A DNA stretch of 64,000 bases from Alphaproteobacteria bacterium (GTDB lineage: Bacteria > Pseudomonadota > Alphaproteobacteria > Rhizobiales > Rhizobiaceae), in NCBI GenBank assembly GCA_024742485.1, contig JANSYK010000001.1:2170001-2234000 (forward strand), in the 5' to 3' direction. Position numbers and translations under genes: made by a program. Below the pieces are notes generated by a model that saw only the letters and a list, made by a program, of their open reading frames with translations, searched no databases and was not told where the DNA came from. Below, piece after piece: positions 53,415 through 63,779 of this stretch; the first letter of the stretch is position 1; every line of letters starts with the position of its first letter.

Positions 53415-54638
53415 ATGCCAAACCGAAACAGCGCATGCCGTTGGCTTCTCATTCTCTCTGTCCTGATTGTTCCGGCGCTGCTGGTCGCTACGGCACCAGC
53501 GTCGGCAGATGCCGGGTTTCGCAAGTGGATATCCGATTTTCGCGCCGTTGCAGCCCGCAACGGTATTCGAAAATCGACCTATGACAAGGCCTTTGCGGGC
53601 GTCAAGACGCCTGACCCCGAAGTGCTGCGCAAAGCCCGCTTTCAACCGGAATTCAAGCAGGACACCTGGAGTTACGTCGATACGCGGGTTCATTCCTCGA
53701 CCATTGAGCAGGGGCAGCAGCTTGCCCGCAAGTACCGCCGGACGCTGGATGCCATCGAGAAACGTTTCGGTGTCGAGCGCTCCGTGGTTCTGGCCATCTG
53801 GTCGATGGAATCGAGCTATGGCAATGTCTTCAATTACCCGGACCGTCTGCATTATGTCCCGCGCGCCCTGGCGACCCTGGCCTATGCCGACAGGCGGCGC
53901 GCAAAATTTGCCCGAAACCAGTTGATCGCCGCACTGAAGATCCTCCAGGCCGGAGACATAACGCGCAATGAACTGACGGGCTCCTGGGCTGGAGCCATGG
54001 GCCATACACAGTTTATTCCGACCAGCTATCTGGCTTTTGCCGTGGATTTCGACGGTGATGGCGATCGCGACATCTGGAAATCGATACCTGACGCCCTGGC
54101 TACGGCCGCCAACCTGTTGCGCAAGAACGGATGGAAAACCGGCAAGACCTGGGGCTACGAAGTCCGCGCGCCGCGCAACGCCAAACGGTATGTCGGCGCA
54201 TCCAAGACGCTCGGCCAATGGAGAAAGCTTGGCTTCAAACGACCCAACGGCAAGGACTTTGTCCGCCCGGGCGAGAAGGCAGTTCTGAAAATGCCGGCCG
54301 GCAGCAATGGTCCGGCCTTCCTGATGATCCGAAACTTCTTCATCTTGAAGCGTTACAACAATTCCGACACCTATGCGTTGACCGTCGGCCTGCTGGCCGA
54401 CCGGATCGCCGGCTATGGCGGAGTTCAGCAGAAGTGGCCGAAGCCCAAGGGTGTCCTGTCAATGGACGAACGCCGCGAGATTCAAGTTCACCTGAGGGCT
54501 CTGGGCTATTATTCGGGTGATATTGACGGCAATATCGGGTCGGGATCGCAACTGGCGATCAGAACATTCCAGTCCCGCTCGGGCTTGACGCCGGATGGCG
54601 TTCCGTCGCAGAAACTACTGAGAACACTGCGACGGTAA
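53415..54638 (+). CDS. Lytic murein transglycosylase (MltB family)
   Basis: A 407-residue secreted enzyme that cleaves peptidoglycan glycan strands to form anhydromuramyl ends. Signal peptide, then the SLT-like domain with WSMESSYGN (catalytic Glu), GSWAGAMGHTQFIPTSYLAF and WGYEVRAPRNAK, then a C-terminal PG_binding_1 domain (IQVHLRALGYYSGDIDGNIG, FQSRSGLTPDGVPS). ATG 53415 is chosen over ATG 53394 because GGAG sits six bases upstream. It starts an operon with the DUF459 gene 17 bases later. Confidence 0.94.
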   Translation: MPNRNSACRWLLILSVLIVPALLVATAPASADAGFRKWISDFRAVAARNGIRKSTYDKAFAGVKTPDPEVLRKARFQPEFKQDTWSYVDTRVHSSTIEQGQQLARKYRRTLDAIEKRFGVERSVVLAIWSMESSYGNVFNYPDRLHYVPRALATLAYADRRRAKFARNQLIAALKILQAGDITRNELTGSWAGAMGHTQFIPTSYLAFAVDFDGDGDRDIWKSIPDALATAANLLRKNGWKTGKTWGYEVRAPRNAKRYVGASKTLGQWRKLGFKRPNGKDFVRPGEKAVLKMPAGSNGPAFLMIRNFFILKRYNNSDTYALTVGLLADRIAGYGGVQQKWPKPKGVLSMDERREIQVHLRALGYYSGDIDGNIGSGSQLAIRTFQSRSGLTPDGVPSQKLLRTLRR

Positions 54639-54655
54639 CGGGAGACCGTGTTTTA

Positions 54656-55858
54656 TTGCTTACATTCATCGGACGGTGTCTGAAATGGTTCATGGCGCTG
54701 CCGCTTCTGGCGGTGGCGGCAATGGTTCTTGCGACCGCCGCACCGATTGAATCGGCCTTTGCCCAGATCAAATATGAGCGCCGTTCGGTCATTGAGATGC
54801 TGTTCGGGCCACGCCGGGTCCGCCCGGAAAAGACCAATCGGCAACCCGAGCGTGTCATCCAGCGGCCGAAGAAAAAACGATCAAAATCAAGATCACGGTC
54901 CAGGAAATCCAGTTCTTCCGTGCAGGAAGTCGCGACGGTCGAAAAGATCGAGAACGCACGCAAGGTCCTGGTGATCGGCGATTTCATGGCAAAATCGCTC
55001 TCCGAAGGCCTGCAAACGGCTTTTGGTCAGTCACCGGGTGTGGTTGTGGTTCAGCAGACCAACGGGTCGTCAGGTCTTGTCCGTGATGATTATTACGACT
55101 GGCCGGCAAAGCTGCCCGCCATGCTCGACGAAATCGAACCCGCCGTGGCGATCATCATGGTCGGGTCCAACGACCGGCAAAAGTTGCGTCAGGGCAAGAA
55201 GCGCGTGGCGGTTCGATCCGATGAGTGGGTCAGTGAATATACCAAGCGGGTTGAAGAGCTTGCGCGGGCCGTTCGGTCACGAAACATTCCACTGGTCTGG
55301 GTCGGTGCCCCGGCCTACAAATCTGCCTCCATGTCCACTGATATTCTCGCCATTAACGGCATCTTCCGAACGGTCGTTGGTGATGTTCAGGGCGAATTCA
55401 TCGACATCTGGGACGGCTTTGTCGATGAGCAGGGAAAATTCATCTACACTGGATCGGACATCAAGGGCCAGCAGGTTCGGCTGCGAACCTCGGACGGGAT
55501 TCGCATGACACGCGCCGGCCGAAGAAAGCTCGCCTTCTATGTGGAAAAGCCGGTGCGCCGCCTGCTTGGCGATGATGCCAGCGAGAACGTTGCCACCCTT
55601 GGCGAAGACAACCTGCCTGAACTCATCGTGCTGCATCCCGATCAGGGAGAGAAGGTGGTGCGGACCGTTCCGCTCGACATGAGCGATCCCGACATCGATG
55701 GTGCCACTGCTCTGCTGGGCGCCGGCGTAGCCCCGCTTTCGCTGGGCCGCACGCCCCGTGACGATCTTGTTTTCGACGGCAAGACGACACCGGCGCCACC
55801 GGGGCGGGCCGACTATTTCGAATGGACAGAGCAAGCATCCGAAACGGCACTGCGATAG
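54656..55858 (+). CDS. DUF459 family SGNH hydrolase-like protein
   Basis: A 400-residue protein. A signal peptide or anchor is followed by a strongly basic segment (KKKRSKSRSRSRKSSSS) and a globular SGNH-like domain starting at KVLVIGDFMAKSLSEGL, with GDF in place of the classical GDS, and IIMVGSNDR and WVGAPAY resembling later blocks. The GDS serine is absent, so classical esterase activity is doubtful. The TTG at 54656 follows GGGAG by 11 bases. It is downstream of the lytic transglycosylase, which suggests an envelope role. Confidence 0.85.
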   Translation: MLTFIGRCLKWFMALPLLAVAAMVLATAAPIESAFAQIKYERRSVIEMLFGPRRVRPEKTNRQPERVIQRPKKKRSKSRSRSRKSSSSVQEVATVEKIENARKVLVIGDFMAKSLSEGLQTAFGQSPGVVVVQQTNGSSGLVRDDYYDWPAKLPAMLDEIEPAVAIIMVGSNDRQKLRQGKKRVAVRSDEWVSEYTKRVEELARAVRSRNIPLVWVGAPAYKSASMSTDILAINGIFRTVVGDVQGEFIDIWDGFVDEQGKFIYTGSDIKGQQVRLRTSDGIRMTRAGRRKLAFYVEKPVRRLLGDDASENVATLGEDNLPELIVLHPDQGEKVVRTVPLDMSDPDIDGATALLGAGVAPLSLGRTPRDDLVFDGKTTPAPPGRADYFEWTEQASETALR

Positions 55859-55877
55859 GCCGGTTGAGACGGTCGCT

Positions 55878-57332
55878 CTATCGCGGCAGGGTGGTTGAGC
55901 CCATCAGCTCCTTGTCCACATCATGGGCGGCCTGGCGACCTTCCCGAATGGCCCAGACCACCAGAGACTGACCACGGCGAACATCGCCGGCGGCCCATAG
56001 TCCATCGACCGATGTGCGATAATCCTCATCATTGGCTTCGACAAAGGTCGAGCCTCGCCCATCGACACCAATCGACAGCCTCTCGCCGAGATCTGACAGC
56101 ACGCCATCTTCGAACGGGCCACGAAAACCAATGGCAATAAAGGCAAGATCTGCCTTGATGATGAACTCCGTCCCGGCGATCGGTTTTCTCTTTTCATCCA
56201 CCTGGCAGCATTTGACACCGGTCAGCAGACCATCTTCGCCGACGAATTCAAGTGTGCCGACCTGAAACTCGCGCACCGCACCCTCCGCCTGTGAGGACGA
56301 GGTCCGCATCTTGGTCGCCCAGTAGGGCCAGACTGCCAGCTTGTCTTCCTTGACGGGCGGCTGGGGCCGGATATCGAGTTGCGTCACCGCCACAGCGCCC
56401 TGCCGGAATGCCGTTCCGATGCAATCCGACGCGGTGTCGCCACCGCCGACGACCACCACATGTTTTCCTGCCGCGACAACCGGCACGGATGGCCAGCCCG
56501 TGGAATCGATGGGCTCGCGGGCAACGCGTTTGTTCTGCTGCACAAGAAACGGCATGGCGTCGTGGACGCCGGCAAGTTCGACACCTGGAATACCGGCATC
56601 ACGCGGTTTCTCGGATCCACCGCAGTAAATCACGGCGTCATGCCTTTCGCGCAGATCGTCAACTGTCGGTTCCACGCCGATATGGGTGTTGTAATGGAAC
56701 TGGACGCCCTCGCCTTCCATCTGCTTCACCCTGGCATCGATCGTCTGCTTTTCCATCTTGAAGTCGGGTATCCCGAAGCGCAGAAGTCCACCGGCGCGGC
56801 TCTCGCGCTCATAGACATGCACCTCATGTCCGGCCCGGCCCAATTGCTGCGCGGCTGACAGGCCGGCAGGCCCCGAGCCGATGACCGCCACGGTCTTGCC
56901 GGTTTTTGTTTCCGCCGGCCGTGGCACCACGTAGCCTGTTTCGTAGGCCTTGTCTGCCAGAGCCTGCTCGACGGTCTTGATCGCCACAGGAACATCTTCA
57001 AGGTTCAGCGTGCAGGCTTCTTCGCAGGGCGCCGGGCAAATGCGTCCGGTAAATTCCGGGAAATTGTTGGTCGAATGCAGATTCTCGATCGCTTCCTGCC
57101 AATTGTCGTTATAGACGAGGTCGTTCCAGTCGGGAATCTGATTGTTGATCGGGCAGCCGGTTGGACCGTGGCAAAACGGAATCCCGCAATCCATGCACCG
57201 GGCAGCCTGTTTCTTGATCTCCGAATCCGACATTGGAAGGGAGAATTCCTTGTAATGCCGAATGCGGTCCGACGCCGGCTGATAACGTGCAACCTGACGA
57301 TCGATTTCCAGAAACCCGGTAACCTTGCCCAT
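55878..57332 (-). CDS. gltD: Glutamate synthase small subunit
   Basis: Supplies NADPH electrons to GltB through FAD and Fe-S clusters. The 484-residue protein opens with FLEIDRQVARYQPASDRI and has ARCMDCGIPFCHGPTGCPINN and CPAPCEEACTL (the cluster ligands), FAD-binding GSGPAGLSAAQQLGRAG, NADPH-binding VVVGGGDTASDCIGTAFRQG and the end AAGDVRRGQSLVVWAIREGR. The gene lies 89 bases after gltB on the minus strand. It converges on the DUF459 gene. Confidence 0.97.
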   Translation of the reverse strand: MGKVTGFLEIDRQVARYQPASDRIRHYKEFSLPMSDSEIKKQAARCMDCGIPFCHGPTGCPINNQIPDWNDLVYNDNWQEAIENLHSTNNFPEFTGRICPAPCEEACTLNLEDVPVAIKTVEQALADKAYETGYVVPRPAETKTGKTVAVIGSGPAGLSAAQQLGRAGHEVHVYERESRAGGLLRFGIPDFKMEKQTIDARVKQMEGEGVQFHYNTHIGVEPTVDDLRERHDAVIYCGGSEKPRDAGIPGVELAGVHDAMPFLVQQNKRVAREPIDSTGWPSVPVVAAGKHVVVVGGGDTASDCIGTAFRQGAVAVTQLDIRPQPPVKEDKLAVWPYWATKMRTSSSQAEGAVREFQVGTLEFVGEDGLLTGVKCCQVDEKRKPIAGTEFIIKADLAFIAIGFRGPFEDGVLSDLGERLSIGVDGRGSTFVEANDEDYRTSVDGLWAAGDVRRGQSLVVWAIREGRQAAHDVDKELMGSTTLPR

Positions 57333-57421
57333 ATTTTATCCTATCCCAATCACGCAAGCCGTCGGGCGGCACTTCCGGCAAGCGACGGTTGTCGCGAGCC
57401 GGTCTAACATCCTGTTGAAGC

Positions 57422-60400
57422 CTATTCGGCGGCGACGCCCATCCGCATCCGTTCCATTTCCTCAAGCGCCCGCCGGTATTCCACCGGCATGACCTTTCGG
57501 AATTTCGGCCGGAAATCCGTCCAGTTCTCCAGGATTTCGCGGGCCCGGTCGGAACCGGTATAATGCAGATGGTTGGAGATCAGCTGGTAAAGCCGTTCCT
57601 CGTCGTGCCGGGTCATGTCGCCGGAAACATCAACCCGGCCCTTGTGATAAAGATCGCCGCCATGGTGATGCAGCTCCTCCAGAATGTCGTCTTCCTCGGG
57701 AACCGGTTCCAGTTCGACCATCGCCATGTTGCAGCGTCGTGCAAAGTCTCCGGCCTCGTCAAGCACATAGGCCACGCCACCGGACATGCCGGCGGCAAAG
57801 TTTCGTCCGGTCTCGCCAATCACCACGACTATTCCGCCGGTCATGTATTCGCAGCCATGATCGCCGACTCCTTCGACAACGGCCAGCGCGCCTGAATTGC
57901 GCACGGCAAACCGTTCCCCCGCGACACCGCGGAAATAGCATTCACCCTCGACAGCACCATAAAGCACGGTGTTGCCAACAATGATCGATTCCTCGGGCGC
58001 GATCTTGCTGTCATCCGGCGGCCGGATGATGATGCGCCCTCCGCACAGGCCCTTCCCCACATAGTCATTGCCGTCACCGGCAAGGTTGAAGGTGATTCCG
58101 CGGGTCAGGAACGCGCCGAATGACTGCCCCGCCGTGCCGTTCAGTTTCACCGAGATCGTATCGTCCGGCAGGCCCTTCAATCCGTAGCGCTTGGCGACTG
58201 CGCCCGAAAGCATGGCGCCGGCGGACCGGTCCACGTTGCGGATATCGAATTCAAGCGCAACCGGCGTCCGGGATTCCAGAGCCGGCGCTGCCGCCTCGAT
58301 CAGCTTGCGATCGAGCACGTCGTCAATCGGATGGTTTTGCCGCTCGGTCCAATAGGTCTCGTTCTTGGCCGCTTCGGGCTTGTGGAAAATCCGGCTGAAA
58401 TCCAGCCCCTTGGCCTTCCAGTGACGGATCATTTCATCCTTTTGCAGCAGATCGGAACGGCCGATCACGTCGTCCAGCTTGCGATAGCCCATCGCCGCCA
58501 GCAGTGCCCGAACCTCTTCGGCGACAAAGAAGAAATAGTTGATCACATGCTCCGGCGTTCCCTTGAAACGCTTGCGCAGAACCGGGTCCTGTGTGGCAAT
58601 GCCGACCGGGCAGGTGTTGAGATGGCACTTGCGCATCATCAAGCATCCGGCCGCAATGAGCGGCGCGGTCGAGAAGCCGAATTCGTCGGCACCAAGCAAG
58701 GCCCCGACAATCACATCCCGACCGGTCCGCAGACCGCCATCGACCTGCAGCGGAACGCGCGAGCGAAGACCGTTCAGAACCAGCGTCTGATGGGTTTCGG
58801 CGAGGCCGATTTCCCAGGGCGATCCGGCATGTTTCAGCGATGTCAGCGGCGAGGCGCCGGTTCCGCCATCGTATCCGGCAATGGTGATATGATCGGCACG
58901 CGCCTTGGCAACGCCGGCGGCCACGGTTCCCACGCCCACCTCGGAAACAAGCTTGACCGAGATGTCAGCGTCCGGATTGACGTTTTTCAGGTCGAATATC
59001 AGTTGCGCCAGATCCTCGATCGAATAGATATCGTGATGCGGCGGCGGTGAAATCAGTCCAACACCGGGGGTCGAGTGACGGGTTTTGGCAATCGTCGCAT
59101 CGACCTTGTGACCGGGCAGTTGCCCGCCCTCACCGGGCTTTGCGCCCTGCGCCACCTTGATTTGAATCATGTCTGAATTGACAAGGTAATCGGTCGTCAC
59201 ACCGAACCGGCCCGAAGCGACCTGTTTGATCGCCGAGCGTTCCGGGTTCATCGATCCGTCCGGCAGCGGAATATAACGGTCCGGCTCCTCACCGCCCTCG
59301 CCGGTGTTCGATTTTCCGCCGATCTGGTTCATCGCCCGCGCAAGGGTCGTGTGCGCCTCGCGGCTGATCGAACCGAAGGACATTGCGCCGGTCGAAAACC
59401 GTCGCACGATATCAACCGCCGGTTCGACCTCATCGAGCGGAACGGGCTTGTTTCCGGCCGCCTTTGCATCGATGATCGAAAACAGACCACGGATCGTGTT
59501 GAGGCCTTCTGTCTGTTCGTTCACGAGGCGCGCAAACTCTTGATACTTCTCCGGCGTATTGCTGCGCACGGCATGTTGCAGAAGCGCCACTGAATCGGGC
59601 GACCAGACATGGTTTTCGCCACGGATCCGATAAAGATATTCGCCGCCGACCTCCAATGACGACTGCAGCACCGGGTCGTTGCCGAACGCGCGTCCGTGGC
59701 GAGCATGGGTCTCGCTTGCGATCTCCGACAGGCCTATTCCCTCGATCATTGTCGCAGTGCCGGTGAAATACTGGTCGACAAATGTCGTGGACAGTCCGAC
59801 GGCATCGAAAATCTGGGCGCCGCAATAGGATTGATAGGTGGAGATGCCCATCTTGGACATCACCTTCAACAGGCCCTTGTCGATCGCCTTGATGTAGCGG
59901 TGTACGACTTCTTCGGCGTCAACGGCAGCCGGGAACTCGCCCTTCTCATGCATCTCTGCCAGCGTGTCGAAGGCCAGATAGGGATTGATGGCTTCAGCAC
60001 CATAGCCGGCCAGCACCGCAAAATGGTGAACCTCGCGCGGCTCGCCCGATTCCACCACGAGCCCGACCGATGTGCGCAGCCCCTTGCGGATGAGATGATG
60101 ATGCACGGCCGCGGTTGCCAGCAATGGCGGGATCGCAATCCGGCCGGCCGAAATCAGTCGGTCCGACAGGATGATGATATTGTGACCGTTCTCCACGGCC
60201 GCCTGGGCCCGCTGGCACAGCCGCTCAAGCCCCTCGGCCAGATATTCCGCGCCGCGGTTCTCGCGATAGGTGATATCGAGCGTTTCGGTCTGGAACTGGT
60301 TGTCGGAAATCTCGCCGATCACCCGAATCTTCTCCAGATCCTCATTGGCCAGAATCGGCTGGCGAACTTCCAGCCGCCGCCGCTCCGCCTGTCCTTCCAG

Positions 60401-62140
60401 ATCGAACAGATTGGGCCGCGGTCCGATGAACGACACCAGGCTCATCACCGATTCCTCGCGGATCGGATCGATCGGCGGGTTGGTGACCTGTGCAAAATTC
60501 TGCTTAAAATAGGTATAGAGCAGTTTCGCCTTGCTGGAGATGGCCGATATCGGTGTATCCGTTCCCATCGAGCCAAGCGCTTCCTGACCCGTCGTGGCCA
60601 TAGGCGCCATGAGGATTTTCAGATCTTCCTGGGAATAGCCGAAGGCCTGCTGACAATCGAGCAGAGAAGCGGTCGGGCGCATCCCACGGCGCGGTGGTTC
60701 GGCTGGCACGTCTTCGAGCACGATCTGGGTACGTTCAAGCCATTCGCCATAGGGGTTGGCATTGGCCAGTTCCCGCTTGATCTGGGCATCGGAGATGATG
60801 GCGCCGGCTTCCATGTCGATCAACAGCATCTTGCCCGGCTGCAGGCGCCATTTGCGAATGATCGATTTCTCCTCGACCGGCAAGACGCCGGCTTCGGACG
60901 CCATGATGACCCGATCATCATCTGTGACGATGTAACGGGCCGGGCGAAGGCCGTTCCGGTCAAGCGTCGCACCGACCTGGCGGCCATCGGTAAAGGTCAC
61001 GGCGGCCGGTCCGTCCCAGGGCTCCATCAGGGCGGCATGATATTCATAGAACGCCTTGCGGTCGTCATGCATCAACTTGTTGCCGGCCCAGGCTTCCGGG
61101 ATCAGCATCATCACCGCATGGGCGAGCGAATAGCCGCCCTGGACCAGAAACTCCAGCGCGTTGTCGAAACAGGCGGTATCGGACTGGCCCTCATAGGAGA
61201 TCGGCCAAAGCTTGCTGATATCGTCGCCGAACAGCGGCGATGAAACGGATGCCTGCCGGGCCGCCATCCAGTTGACATTGCCGCGCAGCGTGTTGATCTC
61301 GCCATTGTGCGCCACCATCCGGTACGGATGGGCCAGCTTCCAGGACGGGAAGGTGTTGGTCGAAAAGCGCTGATGGACCAGCGCAACGGCTGAGACAAAG
61401 CGCTCATCCGACAGGTCGCGATAGTAGGCGCCGACCTGATAGGCCAGGAACATGCCCTTGTAGACGATGGTCCGGCTGGACAGCGAAACAATGTAAAATC
61501 CGTTATCGCGGCCATCGGTTTCGTCGAAAATTCGGTTTGAGATAACCTTGCGCAAAATGAACAGGCGGCGCTCGAATTCCGCCTCGTCGGCGATCTGCGG
61601 ATTGCGTCCGATGAAGACCTGCCGATGATGCGGTTCGGTTGCGGCGATGTCGTCGGCTTTCGACAGGGAGGAATTGTCCACAGGAACGTCGCGATAGCCG
61701 ATCAGCGTCTGCCCTTCGGCTTCAACCACCTCGCGAATGATATCCTCAATATGGGTGCGCAATTCCGCATCCTGGGGCATGAACAGATAACCGACCGCAT
61801 AATGCCCGACCGGCGGCAGTTCGATGTCCTTGCCGGCCATGTCATCACGAAACAAAGCATCGGGAATCTGCACCAGCATTCCCGCGCCGTCGCCCATCAA
61901 CGGATCGGCGCCAACCGCACCGCGGTGTGTCAGGTTCTCGAGCATGAACAGACCATCCTTGATGATCTGATGCGACTTTTGGCCCTTCAAATGGGCAACA
62001 AAACCAACGCCGCAGGCATCATGCTCATTGCGCGGATCATAAAGCCCCTGCGGCTCCGGAAATGCAGAAGTCCGTTGCACCGTCAGCCCATCCGTCAATG
62101 GCTGTGCGGCTGCGACGCGTGATGGCGATGTGTCCGTCAT
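57422..62140 (-). CDS. gltB: Glutamate synthase large subunit
   Basis: Transfers the amide group of glutamine to 2-oxoglutarate. The 1572-residue protein has a 42-residue propeptide before [11 protein letters not shown] (Cys43 becomes the N-terminal nucleophile of the class II glutaminase domain), then the central domain, the FMN-binding synthase domain ([20 protein letters not shown], the [3Fe-4S] cysteines in [13 protein letters not shown]) and the C-terminal GXGXG beta-helix ([16 protein letters not shown]). ATG 62140 follows AGGAGGAAAAG; the GTG-like frame to 62200 is not needed. The gene begins the gltBD operon. Regulation by nitrogen status is likely but no NtrC or Lrp site is clear here. 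Confidence 0.97.
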   Translation of the reverse strand: MTDTSPSRVAAAQPLTDGLTVQRTSAFPEPQGLYDPRNEHDACGVGFVAHLKGQKSHQIIKDGLFMLENLTHRGAVGADPLMGDGAGMLVQIPDALFRDDMAGKDIELPPVGHYAVGYLFMPQDAELRTHIEDIIREVVEAEGQTLIGYRDVPVDNSSLSKADDIAATEPHHRQVFIGRNPQIADEAEFERRLFILRKVISNRIFDETDGRDNGFYIVSLSSRTIVYKGMFLAYQVGAYYRDLSDERFVSAVALVHQRFSTNTFPSWKLAHPYRMVAHNGEINTLRGNVNWMAARQASVSSPLFGDDISKLWPISYEGQSDTACFDNALEFLVQGGYSLAHAVMMLIPEAWAGNKLMHDDRKAFYEYHAALMEPWDGPAAVTFTDGRQVGATLDRNGLRPARYIVTDDDRVIMASEAGVLPVEEKSIIRKWRLQPGKMLLIDMEAGAIISDAQIKRELANANPYGEWLERTQIVLEDVPAEPPRRGMRPTASLLDCQQAFGYSQEDLKILMAPMATTGQEALGSMGTDTPISAISSKAKLLYTYFKQNFAQVTNPPIDPIREESVMSLVSFIGPRPNLFDLEGQAERRRLEVRQPILANEDLEKIRVIGEISDNQFQTETLDITYRENRGAEYLAEGLERLCQRAQAAVENGHNIIILSDRLISAGRIAIPPLLATAAVHHHLIRKGLRTSVGLVVESGEPREVHHFAVLAGYGAEAINPYLAFDTLAEMHEKGEFPAAVDAEEVVHRYIKAIDKGLLKVMSKMGISTYQSYCGAQIFDAVGLSTTFVDQYFTGTATMIEGIGLSEIASETHARHGRAFGNDPVLQSSLEVGGEYLYRIRGENHVWSPDSVALLQHAVRSNTPEKYQEFARLVNEQTEGLNTIRGLFSIIDAKAAGNKPVPLDEVEPAVDIVRRFSTGAMSFGSISREAHTTLARAMNQIGGKSNTGEGGEEPDRYIPLPDGSMNPERSAIKQVASGRFGVTTDYLVNSDMIQIKVAQGAKPGEGGQLPGHKVDATIAKTRHSTPGVGLISPPPHHDIYSIEDLAQLIFDLKNVNPDADISVKLVSEVGVGTVAAGVAKARADHITIAGYDGGTGASPLTSLKHAGSPWEIGLAETHQTLVLNGLRSRVPLQVDGGLRTGRDVIVGALLGADEFGFSTAPLIAAGCLMMRKCHLNTCPVGIATQDPVLRKRFKGTPEHVINYFFFVAEEVRALLAAMGYRKLDDVIGRSDLLQKDEMIRHWKAKGLDFSRIFHKPEAAKNETYWTERQNHPIDDVLDRKLIEAAAPALESRTPVALEFDIRNVDRSAGAMLSGAVAKRYGLKGLPDDTISVKLNGTAGQSFGAFLTRGITFNLAGDGNDYVGKGLCGGRIIIRPPDDSKIAPEESIIVGNTVLYGAVEGECYFRGVAGERFAVRNSGALAVVEGVGDHGCEYMTGGIVVVIGETGRNFAAGMSGGVAYVLDEAGDFARRCNMAMVELEPVPEEDDILEELHHHGGDLYHKGRVDVSGDMTRHDEERLYQLISNHLHYTGSDRAREILENWTDFRPKFRKVMPVEYRRALEEMERMRMGVAAE

Positions 62141-62440
62141 CTCTTTTCCTCCTGCATTGCCCCGAAAACACTGTTTCCTTCGGGCGACCTGATTGTCCAT
62201 GCCGGTTCTTCAGGTCCGGTATAGCTGCACTTCGCGGCAAATTCGGGCGATGTCGGCTTTATCCCTGTCCCGTCAACCGATACCGGGAAAAGCCATTCCG
62301 CATCAATCTGGTCTGCACAGTCTCCAACAGAATGGACAGACCGGTCTCCGCTTTGCGAGGACACAACATACCCTGTCTGTCCATCGCGGCGCCACCAGTG
62401 TGACACCTTCGGATTTCAGGCCAATGGGCCGTCAATCCCA

Positions 62441-62467
62441 AATTAGGACAGCATGGCTGTCCTAATT
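62441..62467. promoter_or_regulatory. Perfect 12-bp palindrome between divergent operons
   Basis: AATTAGGACAGC (62441-62452) and GCTGTCCTAATT (62456-62467) are exact inverted repeats around a 3-base spacer. No T-run follows either side, so this is an operator rather than a terminator. It is about 300 bases upstream of gltB and 260 upstream of the SRPBCC gene. The binding regulator is unknown to me. Confidence 0.55.
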
Positions 62468-62662
62468 CGTGCTCTCTATGCCAGAAATGCGCGACCGGAG
62501 CAAGTCGGCAGGGTTAATTTTCTCGCCGGTTTTGCCGTGAAATTGCGGCAATAGAGCTGCTCACGACAGATTATTACACCGTTTTGCGAGACCGTTGGGG
62601 ATAATTTCAGGGGTTGCGCCAGCCTTTTGGAAAGAACAGCAGCCCCCGCATCATGAAACATC

Positions 62663-62690
62663 TTGACATGTAACTTGTAGATTACATATT
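62663..62690 (+). promoter_or_regulatory. Promoter with embedded ArsR-type operator
   Basis: TTGACA (62663-62668) and CATATT (62685-62690) are separated by 16 bases and look like a sigma-70 promoter. A dyad ATGTAA (62668-62673) and TTACAT (62682-62687) lies between them, the kind of site that ArsR-type repressors bind. The operon's last gene is an ArsR-type regulator, so autorepression is likely. Confidence 0.55.
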
Positions 62691-62728
62691 AATCGGCGAC
62701 GTGAGTTTCACTGACCGGGAGCCAACCA

Positions 62729-63310
62729 ATGCTGAAAACCATTCTTGTGACCGCCAGCCTGTTTCTGCTTGGCCACACTGCCAACGCCGCGACCTTGAGC
62801 CAGACAATCCATTTTCCGGGCGCATCCGCCGATGGGCTGTTCGAGCTCTATGCCACGAGCACCGGGCACAAGGCGGTGACCGGCCTGCCGGCCAGCTACA
62901 AGACCCCGGCCGGTGATCCCATTGACCGCGCCGAAATAGGCGGGACGCTTGATGCTTTCTGTTTCGACCCCAACATGTGCGCCCTCAATGCGAGGGTCCT
63001 GGACATGTCTCATGGCAAGGGGGTGCACTCGATGACCATGGCCTGGTGGAATTTCGGCTGGGTCTCGGCAATCGATCCGGCCGATTTGACCGTCGAGGGA
63101 CGCGGTGCGCCAGACTCGACGCTTGTCCTGACCTTTCGTGACACGCTGCGCGGTGCGCAGATTGAGATGGTCCATGTCAATGTACCCGACTTCAAGGTGC
63201 GCATACCCAACCCGGACAAGACCGAGGAGATCGGCCCCTTGAGCACCATCGTCAACACCCATTGGAACCTCCTCTACTGGGACGGCTTCCGTCGCGCACT
63301 TGCCCCCTGA
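62729..63310 (+). CDS. Secreted SRPBCC (AHSA1-like) domain protein
   Basis: A 193-residue protein. A signal peptide (TILVTASLFLLGHTANA) precedes an SRPBCC fold: SQTIHFPGASADGLFELYAT is the typical first strand and helix, and the end HWNLLYWDGFRRAL is the typical C-terminal helix. SRPBCC proteins are usually cytoplasmic, so secretion is odd. GGGAG lies eight bases before the ATG. It is the first gene of a likely three-gene operon with a MAPEG protein and an ArsR regulator. Confidence 0.8.
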   Translation: MLKTILVTASLFLLGHTANAATLSQTIHFPGASADGLFELYATSTGHKAVTGLPASYKTPAGDPIDRAEIGGTLDAFCFDPNMCALNARVLDMSHGKGVHSMTMAWWNFGWVSAIDPADLTVEGRGAPDSTLVLTFRDTLRGAQIEMVHVNVPDFKVRIPNPDKTEEIGPLSTIVNTHWNLLYWDGFRRALAP

Positions 63311-63349
63311 TCGCCGATTGCCATCCGGATACAGAAGAAAGCCAGCTCC

Positions 63350-63736
63350 ATGCCCATCGAAATCACCGGTCTTTATGCCAGCCTGCTCGCGATCATCATG
63401 ATCGTGATGAGCACGCGCGTCAGCCTCATGCGCGCCAAAACCGACATTCCGATTCTGCATGGGGACAATATTGCCCTGGCCGAACGCATCCGCCGGCACG
63501 CGAATTTCACGGAAAATGTGCCCATGGCGCTCATCCTGATGGGCATTGTGGAGGCATCCGGCGGCTCGGTCCCGTGGCTGCACGCCATCGGCGGAACGCT
63601 GCTCGCTGGCCGGATCATTCACCCCTTCGGGGTCAATGCCGACAACAGCAACCGGGCGGCCCGTGGCATCGGTGCACTTTTGACAACGGCATCCCTGCTG
63701 ATTTCCATTGCCTTTATCCTGATCCATGCGTTCTAA
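63350..63736 (+). CDS. MAPEG family membrane protein
   Basis: A 128-residue integral membrane protein with four hydrophobic segments, including LYASLLAIIMIVMSTRVSLM, VPMALILMGIVEASGG and ALLTTASLLISIAFILI. The segment ERIRRHANFTENVPMAL is diagnostic for MAPEG glutathione-dependent transferase relatives. It sits between the SRPBCC gene and the ArsR gene; the stop lies beyond the upstream ATG of the regulator frame, so the genes may be tightly coupled. Function in the operon is unknown. Confidence 0.87.
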   Translation: MPIEITGLYASLLAIIMIVMSTRVSLMRAKTDIPILHGDNIALAERIRRHANFTENVPMALILMGIVEASGGSVPWLHAIGGTLLAGRIIHPFGVNADNSNRAARGIGALLTTASLLISIAFILIHAF

Positions 63737-63779
63737 TGCCGCCGGCCCAACCGGGTCGGGATCGTTGATCGAGGCGCCA

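Larger units (their letters stand above)
62141..62728. other. Gene-free control region between gltB and the SRPBCC operon
   Basis: The 588 bases hold no convincing protein; a minus-strand frame at 62137-62406 has no family features. The notable structures are the perfect 12-bp palindrome at 62441-62467 and the dyad-overlapped promoter at 62663-62691. This is the longest gap in the window. Confidence 0.7.

Noticed and set aside
59696-61243. A 515-codon open frame on the plus strand
   Set aside because: It is antisense to gltB, which is certain; the long frame is a by-product of high GC content.
62137-62406. A possible small protein upstream of gltB on the minus strand
   Set aside because: It has no ribosome binding site, no hydrophobic or conserved motif, and overlaps the gltB start region.
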